NCBI GenBank assembly: GCA_964552395.1
Contig: CAZKGM010000075.1
Coordinates: 1 to 6,913 of the forward strand
Length of the DNA: 6,913 bases
Reading direction: 5' to 3'
Source: JAJDNH01 sp964552395
Lineage (GTDB): Bacteria > Acidobacteriota > Thermoanaerobaculia > Thermoanaerobaculales > Sulfomarinibacteraceae
Below, piece by piece: positions 1 through 6,131 of the stretch; position 1 is the first letter of the stretch, and the number at the start of each line of letters is the position of its first letter. A program made the translations under genes and the position numbers. The notes under the pieces are model-generated. The model searched no databases. It saw only the letters and a list, made by a program, of their open reading frames with translations, and was not told the origin of the DNA.

Positions 1-724
<724 letters not shown>

Positions 725-728
<4 letters not shown>

Positions 729-985
729 AAGGGCGACTCCCCGTCCTCGACGTCCATCTCCTCGGTCACCGCGTCCTGGCCCTCGGCGTCCGCCAGGAGG
801 CGCTCGACGCGCTGCTCGACGGCTTCGAGCCGCGTACGGCAGGAGCGGGCCAGCTCCATCCCCTTCTCGAACAGGTCCAGCGCCTCCTCGAGGCCGACCG
901 ACTCGTCCTCGAGACGACCGACGATCTCCTCGAGGCCGGCCAGCTGCTCCTCGAAGCGCGGTTCGCTCTTCTTCTTCTCCGTCAT
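725..985 (-). CDS. xseB: Exodeoxyribonuclease VII small subunit
   Basis: Small subunit of the cytosolic ExoVII complex, which binds the coiled-coil part of XseA in several copies and is needed for activity on single-stranded DNA. At 86 residues it has the normal family length. The family core is clear: FEEQLAGLEEIVGRLEDE at about 11-28, then LEEALDLFEKGMELARSC at 32-49 and a final helix containing RLEAVEQRVERLL, giving the expected two-helix hairpin. The C-terminal tail is acidic (EEMDVEDGESPF). The ATG at 985 overlaps the xseA stop as ATGA and has AGGGAG seven bases upstream, so the two subunits are probably translationally coupled. The stop overlaps the next gene's TTG start. Confidence 0.96.
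737..742 (-). promoter_or_regulatory. Shine-Dalgarno site supporting the ispA TTG start
   Basis: GGGGAG on the minus strand, eight bases before TTG 728, encoded in the acidic tail of xseB. Together with the TTGA overlap it supports TTG as the initiator of the polyprenyl synthase. Confidence 0.65.
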
Positions 986-2379
986 GATGAGTCTCCCTCG
1001 TCGTCGAACAGGGTCGGCTGCTCTGTGGGCTTGGTCTTGGGTCGCGGCGCCGGCGGCGCACCGCCCGCGGCCACCGAGCGCAGCACGCCGCCGGCCAGGG
1101 TCGTGGTCAGCGCGGCGCCGGGGCGCACGCCGCGCGGGCTGCGCAGCGGGGTGCTCTTGCCTTCCAGCGCGGTGATCGAGTAGCCGCGCTCGAGCACCGC
1201 GCGTGGACCGAGGTGGGCGAGCCCCTTCTCACCCGCCACGAGCCGCGCACGGGACCGCTCGAGGACCCTCCGCACGGCATGCGCGAGCTGCTCGCTGCGG
1301 CTCGCCAGCAGGCGTCTCTGCGCCCCAGCGGCGACCCGTCCCGGTACCCGTCGCAGCGCCGCGCCGGCGGCGTCCAGGCGAGCCCGCGACCGCTCCACGA
1401 TCCTCCGCACCAGCGGCGTCAGGCGCTCGGCGCGCGCCAGGCGTTGCCTCAGCAGGCGAATGCGGTGCGGCACCTGCGCCAGCCCGGCGGAGCCCTCGAG
1501 CGCCGACAGGCGGGCCCGTGCCAGCTGCAGGTGCCGGTTGAGGTCGCGCAGCAGCCGCGCCCGCCCCTCCTCGAGGCGGCGTGCCTGCTCCTCCAGCCGC
1601 GCCACCACCAGCTCGGCGGCGTGGGTCGGGGTCGCCGCGCGCAGGTCGGCGGTGAAGTCGGCGATCGTGAAGTCGACCTGGTGGCCGACGCCCGAGATCA
1701 CCGGCACCGGGCAGGCGACGATCGCCCGCGCCACCGCCTCCTCGTTGAACGCCCACAGGTCCTCGAGGCTGCCGCCGCCGCGGCCGACGATGACGACATC
1801 GACCAGGCCCGAGGCGCCGAGGCGGGCGAGCGCGTCCGCGATCTCCGCCGCCGCGCCCTCGCCCTGCACCCTCGTCGGGGCGACGACGACGCTGACGTGT
1901 GGGTAGCGGCGCAGCACCTTGAGCATGTCGCGCAGCGCCGCGCCGGTCGCCGAGGTGACGATCCCGACCCGCTGCGGCAGCGACGGCAGCGGCCGCTTCC
2001 TCGCCTCCTCGAACAGGCCCTCGGCGGCGAGCCTCTTCTTCAGCTGCTCGAAGGCCAGCTGCAGCGCCCCCAGCCCCTGCGGCTGCAGCTGGTCGACGAC
2101 GAGCTGGAGGCGGCCCCGCTGCGGGTAGATCGTGAGCGAGCCGACGGCGAGCGCGGCGAGACCGTCCTCGACCCGGAACTTGAGGCGACCGGCCCGCGAC
2201 GCCCACATCACGCAGTCGACGGCGGCGCCCTCATCCTTGAGCGTGAAGTAGAGGTGGCCGCGTCCCGACTGCGAGACATTGGTGATCTCTCCCTCCACGT
2301 GGAGATCGGAAAAGCCCTGTGACAGGAGGTGATTGACCTCCCCGATCAGCTCGCCGACGGTCCACACGCGGCGGCTCAC
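982..2379 (-). CDS. xseA: Exodeoxyribonuclease VII large subunit
   Basis: Catalytic subunit of ExoVII, a metal-independent nuclease that degrades single-stranded DNA from both ends to oligonucleotides in repair. With the GTG start at 2379 it has 465 residues, a normal length. Domains: N-terminal OB fold (about 5-100, including GEITNVSQSGRGHLYFTLKD), catalytic domain (about 125-260) with VGIVTSATGAALRD, GRGGGSLEDLWAFNEE at 199-214 and SGVGHQVDFTIADFTADLRA at 229-248 followed by ATPTHAAE, then an arginine-rich coiled coil (about 260-400) and the conserved LGPRAVLERGYSI. The Gln of GHQVD is Glu in many homologues. The last 30 residues are a Pro/Lys tail ending with QPTLFDDEGDSS. The frame stays open for 777 bases upstream of the start, but that is read-through of the membrane-protein gene. 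GTG 2379 is chosen because it begins with the family N-terminus (RRVWTVGEL), overlaps the upstream stop as GTGA, and has AGGAGG four bases upstream. Confidence 0.97.
   Translation of the reverse strand: MSRRVWTVGELIGEVNHLLSQGFSDLHVEGEITNVSQSGRGHLYFTLKDEGAAVDCVMWASRAGRLKFRVEDGLAALAVGSLTIYPQRGRLQLVVDQLQPQGLGALQLAFEQLKKRLAAEGLFEEARKRPLPSLPQRVGIVTSATGAALRDMLKVLRRYPHVSVVVAPTRVQGEGAAAEIADALARLGASGLVDVVIVGRGGGSLEDLWAFNEEAVARAIVACPVPVISGVGHQVDFTIADFTADLRAATPTHAAELVVARLEEQARRLEEGRARLLRDLNRHLQLARARLSALEGSAGLAQVPHRIRLLRQRLARAERLTPLVRRIVERSRARLDAAGAALRRVPGRVAAGAQRRLLASRSEQLAHAVRRVLERSRARLVAGEKGLAHLGPRAVLERGYSITALEGKSTPLRSPRGVRPGAALTTTLAGGVLRSVAAGGAPPAPRPKTKPTEQPTLFDDEGDSS
993..998 (-). promoter_or_regulatory. 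Shine-Dalgarno site of xseB
   Basis: AGGGAG on the minus strand, seven bases before ATG 985, within the codons for the acidic tail of xseA. Confidence 0.7.
1255..1410 (-). repeat. xseA: 45-residue internal near-repeat in the XseA coiled coil
   Basis: Plus-strand bases 1255-1275 and 1390-1410 match at 18 of 21 positions with a spacing of 135 bases (45 codons). The encoded segments are VRRIVERSRARL and VRRVLERSRARL, in phase within the predicted coiled coil. This may reflect a duplicated helical segment or just repeated heptad chemistry. Confidence 0.55.
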
Positions 2380-3515
2380 GACCCCTCCTTCATGAGCGCG
2401 AACGGGATGCTGAGACAGACCAGGGTCACGATCCACACCTCGGCGTCGCCCCAGTTGTACTCGAACAGGCCGGCGACCGTGATGCCGGCGACGGCCAGGA
2501 AGCAGCCGGCGAGCGCAGGGAAGGCCCCGCCCCTGGCGGCGCGGAGCGCCCGCCAGGTGTGGCGGAAGAAGACCACCAGGATCGCGAGGTAGGCCGCGAG
2601 CCCGAACAGCCCGCACTCGGCGGTCACCTGGAGGATGTTGTCGTGGAGGTGGGGTATGCGCCAGCGCGGGGCGTCGTCGCGCCGATACAGCGGGTAGCGC
2701 CGCTCGACCATCCCCAGGCCGACACCGAACAGCGGGTGGTCCTGCACCATCTCCTCGCCCGAGATCACCATGCACAGGCGATCGTAGTTGGCCGGTTGCC
2801 TGAGGTCGACGATCGAGACGAAGCGGTGGATCACCGGCCGTGGCAGCACCACGAACAGGACCACCGCCAGCACCGGGTAGAGCAGGAAAGCCTTTGGCTT
2901 CCACACCGCCGCCAGCAGCACCAGCCCCGCCGCCAGGCCGACCCACGCGTTGCGGGTGTAGGACAGGAAGATGGCGGCGCCGCAGATCGCGAACGCGGGG
3001 AAGGTCCAGAGCAGGCGCCGCCGGTTGCGGTGGAACGCCATGTCGGCGAGCAGCAGCAGCATCACCATCAGGGTCCAGCCGGAGAACGTCATGTAGTGGG
3101 TGGTGAGGCCACGCAGGCGGTGCTCGAGATCGGAGGCGCCGTGCGCGTACTGCCACAGGCCGACAATCGAGGAGGCCGTCGCGACGACGGTCAGCGCCTG
3201 CAGCAGGCGGTCCCAGCGCTCCTCGTCGAACAGCGAGACCGTCATCGGCACCAGCACCAGGGTCAAGAGGTCACCGAGCTCGTGCACGCTGTGGGCGGGG
3301 TCCTGCGAGAACACGACCGCGCCGAGCGACGCGACCACGTAGAGGAGGATCGGCAGGTAAAGGGCGGCGGGGCGCCACCGCACGGAGCCGGTGCGCAACG
3401 CCACCACCCACAGCACCACTGCGATCCCGATGAGGATGTTCGCGAGTGCGATCTTGACGCTGGCGGCGACCCCGAGCGTGAGCACCGCCACGGCGGCCGC
3501 GCCGAGTCCGCTCAG
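2376..3515 (-). CDS. O-antigen ligase/polymerase family membrane protein (Wzy_C/WaaL type)
   Basis: Inner-membrane protein of the O-antigen ligase/polymerase superfamily. These enzymes transfer undecaprenyl-diphosphate-linked glycans onto lipid A-core or onto a growing chain on the periplasmic side. With the CTG start it has 379 residues and about 10-12 hydrophobic segments (for example 5-40, 50-70, 104-122, 143-161, 167-205, 209-226, 300-318, 332-351, 357-374). Family signals: SYTRNAWVGL at 185-194, HPLFGVGLG at 260-268, HLHDNILQVTAECGLFGL at 289-306 in the large loop before a late membrane segment, and FEYNWGDAEV at 351-360. Start: CTG 3515 lies seven bases after a nine-base Shine-Dalgarno match and overlaps the Trm112 stop as CTGA. 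The nearest conventional start is GTG 3491, eight codons in, with no ribosome site; standard gene finders would report that. Ligase, polymerase and protein-glycosylating members cannot be told apart here, and no other glycan genes are in the window. Confidence 0.9.
   Translation of the reverse strand: MSGLGAAAVAVLTLGVAASVKIALANILIGIAVVLWVVALRTGSVRWRPAALYLPILLYVVASLGAVVFSQDPAHSVHELGDLLTLVLVPMTVSLFDEERWDRLLQALTVVATASSIVGLWQYAHGASDLEHRLRGLTTHYMTFSGWTLMVMLLLLADMAFHRNRRRLLWTFPAFAICGAAIFLSYTRNAWVGLAAGLVLLAAVWKPKAFLLYPVLAVVLFVVLPRPVIHRFVSIVDLRQPANYDRLCMVISGEEMVQDHPLFGVGLGMVERRYPLYRRDDAPRWRIPHLHDNILQVTAECGLFGLAAYLAILVVFFRHTWRALRAARGGAFPALAGCFLAVAGITVAGLFEYNWGDAEVWIVTLVCLSIPFALMKEGS
2384..2389 (-). 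promoter_or_regulatory. Shine-Dalgarno site of xseA
   Basis: AGGAGG on the minus strand, four bases before GTG 2379 and written in the final codons (Lys-Glu-Gly) of the membrane-protein gene. It fixes the xseA start at the GTGA overlap rather than at any of the in-frame codons in the 777-base upstream extension. Confidence 0.8.
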
Positions 3516-3763
3516 CCCGTCACCTCCTCGGCCGGCAGCGCCTCGTCTACCAGCATCACGGGAATGTCCGAGACCACCGGGTAGACCAACCCGCACCGAC
3601 TGCAGCGGAGCCCGATCGAGACCTCGGGCTCCTCGTCCTTGAACTGCTCCCGGTACTTCTCGACCAGCCGCGTGCACACCTCAGCCGGCAGCTCGACGAC
3701 CTCGAGCTCGGCGCGATCGGCCGGGCATACCAGAATCTCCAGCAGCTTGGGATCGACTGCCAT
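3512..3763 (-). CDS. Trm112-like small zinc-ribbon protein
   Basis: Member of the Trm112/YcaR family (PF03966 type). In eukaryotes and archaea Trm112 is a small partner that activates methyltransferases; bacterial versions are mostly uncharacterised. The protein has 83 residues against about 60 in E. coli YcaR. Recognisable parts are the N-terminus DPKLLEILVCP (4-14), the ribbon LRCSRCGLVYPVVSDIPVML (52-71) and VDEA after it. The first knuckle reads CPADR, so the usual second cysteine (position 16) is Asp and only Cys13, Cys54 and Cys57 remain of a four-cysteine set. Between the knuckles is an extra charged segment of about 25 residues (ELPAEVCTRLVEKYREQFKD) carrying Cys30. Start ATG 3763 has AAGGGAG seven bases upstream. 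It follows the YjbQ gene after 20 bases, and its last codons (EEVTG) carry the ribosome-binding site of the next gene. Confidence 0.88.
   Translation of the reverse strand: MAVDPKLLEILVCPADRAELEVVELPAEVCTRLVEKYREQFKDEEPEVSIGLRCSRCGLVYPVVSDIPVMLVDEALPAEEVTG
3520..3528 (-). promoter_or_regulatory. Strong Shine-Dalgarno site deciding a CTG start
   Basis: On the minus strand the bases read AGGAGGTGA, a nine-base match to the 16S rRNA 3' end, ending in the last codons of the Trm112 gene. The only NTG codon in the ligase frame at a usable distance is CTG at 3515, seven bases after AGGAGG. GTG 3491 is 31 bases away. The site therefore supports CTG as initiator. Confidence 0.75.
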
Positions 3764-3770
3764 TGTCCCG

Positions 3771-3777
3771 CTCCCTT
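3771..3777 (-). promoter_or_regulatory. Shine-Dalgarno site of the Trm112 gene
   Basis: AAGGGAG on the minus strand, seven bases before ATG 3763, in the only true intergenic gap of the window (20 bases, 3764-3783). The gap has no visible promoter boxes or hairpin. Confidence 0.7.
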
Positions 3778-3783
3778 CGGTGG

Positions 3784-4191
3784 CTAGTGTAACTCAGGTG
3801 TTGTCGCGTTCGGCGTCAACCACAGGCGCCGGCGGCGCGGCCCGTCGAGCTCGACGAAGAACACTCCCTGCCAGGTGCCGAGGCTGAGGCGGCCCCCGGC
3901 AACCGGCAGCAGGAGATCCGGCCCCAGCACCGTCGACATCAGGTGGGCATCGGAGTTGCCCTCAGCGTGGGCAAAGCGGATCTTCGGCACCATCTCGGCG
4001 TACGAGGCTAGGAGATCGCGCCCGACGTCGGGGTCCGCGTTCTCGTTGACGATCAGCGCCGCCGTCGTGTGGGGCACGAAGAGATGGACCAGGCCGTCCC
4101 GGGCGCCGGCGCCCGCCAGCGCCTCGTTGACCGCCGCCGTGACGTCCACCAGCTCGCGGTGGGACCTCGTACGGACCTCGATCTCGATCAT
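3784..4191 (-). CDS. yjbQ: YjbQ/UPF0047 family protein (secondary thiamine-phosphate synthase type)
   Basis: Small cytosolic protein of the COG0432 family. E. coli YjbQ has a weak thiamine-phosphate synthase activity, but the physiological role is unsettled. The visible protein has 135 residues (E. coli YjbQ is about 138) and shows the whole family signature: HTTAALIVNENADPDV at 41-56, HAEGNSDAHLMS at 75-86, and LSLGTWQGVFFVELDGPRRR at 102-121, with the conserved His41, His75 and His83 that probably bind a metal ion. An ATG four codons upstream (4203) would give MEAAM at the N-terminus. ATG 4191 is preferred because GGAGG lies five bases before it, inside that extension, and because it overlaps the transglycosylase stop as ATGA. 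It ends with TAG, 20 bases before the Trm112 gene. Confidence 0.95.
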   Translation of the reverse strand: MIEIEVRTRSHRELVDVTAAVNEALAGAGARDGLVHLFVPHTTAALIVNENADPDVGRDLLASYAEMVPKIRFAHAEGNSDAHLMSTVLGPDLLLPVAGGRLSLGTWQGVFFVELDGPRRRRLWLTPNATTPELH

Positions 4192-6131
4192 GGCTGCCTC
4201 CATGTGTCCGCGTAGACCAGGCGGTAGGCATCAGCGAGAAAGACCACCCGCCGCACGTAAGTGTAGGTCTCCGGAACCGGGACCGCCGCGGTGAACCGAT
4301 GCGCATCCGGCCACTCGTGCCACCACCGTCGCACCCGCGTCTCGCCGCCATTGTAGGCCGCGAGAGCCGGCTCGAGCGCACCGAACTCGGAGATCAGGCG
4401 CGCCAGCTCGCGTGCGCCCAGTCGCAGGTTCACCTCGGGATCGTGAAGATCGGGATGGCGGCCGAGGCCCAGCGCCCGCGCGTGGCGGCGTGCCGTCGCC
4501 GGCAGCAGCTGCACGACGCCGATGGCGCCCGCCGGACTCCTCGCCTCGGCAACGAACGTGCTCTCCTGCCGCGCCAGCGCGGCGAGAAGCCACGGGTCGA
4601 GCCCGAACTCCCGCGCCGCACTGGTGAGAGCGTCGGGCCATCGCAGCGGTAGGTACGCCTGGACGCCGTCCGCCGGACAGCGGTCCATGCCGGTGCCGCC
4701 GAGGCACGGAAAGCCCGCGTTCAGCCATCGGATGGCTTCGGTCGGGCGCGGACCAGAGGCCTCGAGCGCCGCCGCCGCCAGTGCCTCCCCCGGCGTCGTG
4801 CCCCGTACCCGCCGCCAACGCCGCCACTCGCGGCGCGCACCGGCCACGTCTCCCCACGCCAGCAGGAGGCGCACCGGCGGCGGCGCCTCGCCGACGCCCG
4901 CCGGGGGCTCGGTGTTGACCCCCGCCGGGGGCGCGATGCCGAGCTCGGACTGCGCCCACACCGCATACAGATCGGGGAACGGGGCATGCGCAAGGCGCTG
5001 CAGGGCCGCTCGATCGCGCGGTTCATGCTCGGCCAGCCAGTAGGCGAGGCAACGGGCGTCGTCGGGAAGCTCCGCGGCCAGCTCGAGCACGCGTTGCCGG
5101 TTGCCGCCGCGCTGCGCCAGGGCAACCCCAAGCCGGCGCCCCAGCCACCCGCGACGGCGCCCATTCCAGCCGAGGGCGGCGAGGCGCCGCCACGCACTCC
5201 AGGCCCGCGCCAGATCACCGGTCTCGGTGCCGGCCTCGACCACCAACGCCAGCGCTTCCTGCTGCCGCCGCCATCCCGGAGCGGCGCGCCCGAGGGCCGA
5301 CTCCGCATCGCCGAGGGCGCGGCGAAAGTCGCGGCGGGAGCTCCGACCGGGCGCCCGATCCCAGGCTCGTCCCCGGTACGCCTCGGCCCGCAGGAGAACG
5401 GCTTCGATGTCGGCGCGCGGGAGCGGCCGCAGCCACCGCAGCGCCTGCCCCGGATTGTCGGCCTCGAGCCAGCAGCGGGCGATCTCCAGACGCCGGTCTC
5501 TCTCGGCGCGCCCGCGCCAGCGAACCCGGGCGAGCTCCCGGGCCGCCGTCCGCGGCGCGCCGCTTGTGCGCAGGCTCCGCGCCCGCTGCAGACGCTCCTC
5601 GACCGACAGGTGCGAGACCACGGACCGCTCGGCCTCACGATCGACGCGCTGCAGCCGCCTCGGGTCGACAACGGCGAGCCGGCGCACCGCCCGCTCGCGC
5701 GTCTCGCCGGTGGCGACCGCCAGCAGCTCGTCGTCGGCATCACGGCTCCCGAGCTCGGCCGCGCGCTCCAGGGCGCCGACCGCGCTGGCGGCATCGCCCT
5801 CGCCGGCTAGGGCGCGCCCGAGGCCGAGAAGCGCCGCGCGCTCCAAGTCGGGAGGAAGCTCCTCGCCCGCCAGGCGCAGCCACGCAGCGGACGGCAACGG
5901 GGCGCTGCGGAGGCACTGCAGCCAGAGCTCGAGCCGGTAGCGCTCGAGGGTGCTCCCGGGCCCGGCCCGTGCCAGCAGCTCGGCGGCGCGCGCCGGGTCT
6001 GCTTGACGCAGCGAGACGGCGTCGTGGAGCCGCTCGAGCCGGCTCGGCCGCGGCGCGAGATGGTGCCCCGCAACGCAAGCGACGGCCGCAAGGGCCGTCG
6101 CCAGCACTGCCTGTCCGCGTCTGCGGATCAC
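4188..6131 (-). CDS. Lytic transglycosylase with C-terminal SLT domain
   Basis: Exported murein lytic transglycosylase, cleaving the MurNAc-GlcNAc bond of peptidoglycan with formation of 1,6-anhydro-MurNAc. The protein has 647 residues, close to Slt70 in size and layout: an N-terminal hydrophobic export signal after MIRRR (about 7-21), a long alanine/arginine/leucine-rich helical-repeat region (about 30-400) that probably forms a superhelix, a Pro-rich linker (about 398-418) and a C-terminal SLT domain (about 495-640). In the catalytic domain: LARQES with catalytic Glu523, SPAGAIGVVQLLPATA (532-547; the family usually has GLMQ), LRLGARELARL, AYNGG (592-596) and PETYTYVRRV (621-630). Two cysteines, 476 and 485, sit just before the domain. 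The start is GTG 6131, overlapping the stop of the upstream gene as GTGA; the ribosome site is weak (GGGA too close, GAGGA 13 bases away), so coupling is likely. The helical region is weakly conserved, so its repeat boundaries are my estimate. Confidence 0.94.
   Translation of the reverse strand: MIRRRGQAVLATALAAVACVAGHHLAPRPSRLERLHDAVSLRQADPARAAELLARAGPGSTLERYRLELWLQCLRSAPLPSAAWLRLAGEELPPDLERAALLGLGRALAGEGDAASAVGALERAAELGSRDADDELLAVATGETRERAVRRLAVVDPRRLQRVDREAERSVVSHLSVEERLQRARSLRTSGAPRTAARELARVRWRGRAERDRRLEIARCWLEADNPGQALRWLRPLPRADIEAVLLRAEAYRGRAWDRAPGRSSRRDFRRALGDAESALGRAAPGWRRQQEALALVVEAGTETGDLARAWSAWRRLAALGWNGRRRGWLGRRLGVALAQRGGNRQRVLELAAELPDDARCLAYWLAEHEPRDRAALQRLAHAPFPDLYAVWAQSELGIAPPAGVNTEPPAGVGEAPPPVRLLLAWGDVAGARREWRRWRRVRGTTPGEALAAAALEASGPRPTEAIRWLNAGFPCLGGTGMDRCPADGVQAYLPLRWPDALTSAAREFGLDPWLLAALARQESTFVAEARSPAGAIGVVQLLPATARRHARALGLGRHPDLHDPEVNLRLGARELARLISEFGALEPALAAYNGGETRVRRWWHEWPDAHRFTAAVPVPETYTYVRRVVFLADAYRLVYADTWRQP
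4197..4201 (-). promoter_or_regulatory. Shine-Dalgarno site deciding the YjbQ start
   Basis: GGAGG on the minus strand, five bases before ATG 4191. It overlaps the alternative ATG at 4203, so that codon cannot use it; this is the main reason for the shorter YjbQ start. It is encoded in the Trp-Arg codons at the end of the transglycosylase gene. Confidence 0.75.
4893..4932 (-). repeat. Short in-frame tandem duplication in the transglycosylase linker
   Basis: On the plus strand GACNCCCGCCGGGGGC occurs at 4893-4908 and again at 4917-4932, a period of 24 bases. It encodes an eight-residue duplication (APPAGVNT then EPPAGVGE) in the Pro-rich linker before the SLT domain. It keeps the frame and looks like local slippage or duplication in a tolerant linker. 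Confidence 0.6.

Noticed and set aside
2380..3156. Upstream extension of the xseA frame to a 724-residue protein
   Set aside because: The extra 259 residues are Arg/Pro/Ala-rich and antiparallel in sense to nothing known; they overlap the membrane-protein gene in another frame. The family N-terminus, Shine-Dalgarno site and GTGA overlap all fall at 2379.
3516..3677. Upstream extension of the ligase frame to an ATG at 3677
   Set aside because: It overlaps most of the Trm112 gene and encodes Gly/Arg-rich sequence unlike the hydrophobic N-terminus of the family.
3764..3783. Promoter or terminator in the gap between the YjbQ and Trm112 genes
   Set aside because: Only 20 bases, with no hairpin, T-run or recognisable promoter boxes beyond the Trm112 ribosome-binding site.
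4192..4203. Longer YjbQ start at ATG 4203
   Set aside because: The ribosome-binding site overlaps this codon and is correctly spaced for ATG 4191 instead.
6069..6131. Lipoprotein lipobox at Cys19 of the transglycosylase
   Set aside because: The residues before Cys19 are A-V-A, lacking the usual Leu/Val/Ile at -3, so a normal export signal or membrane anchor is at least as likely.
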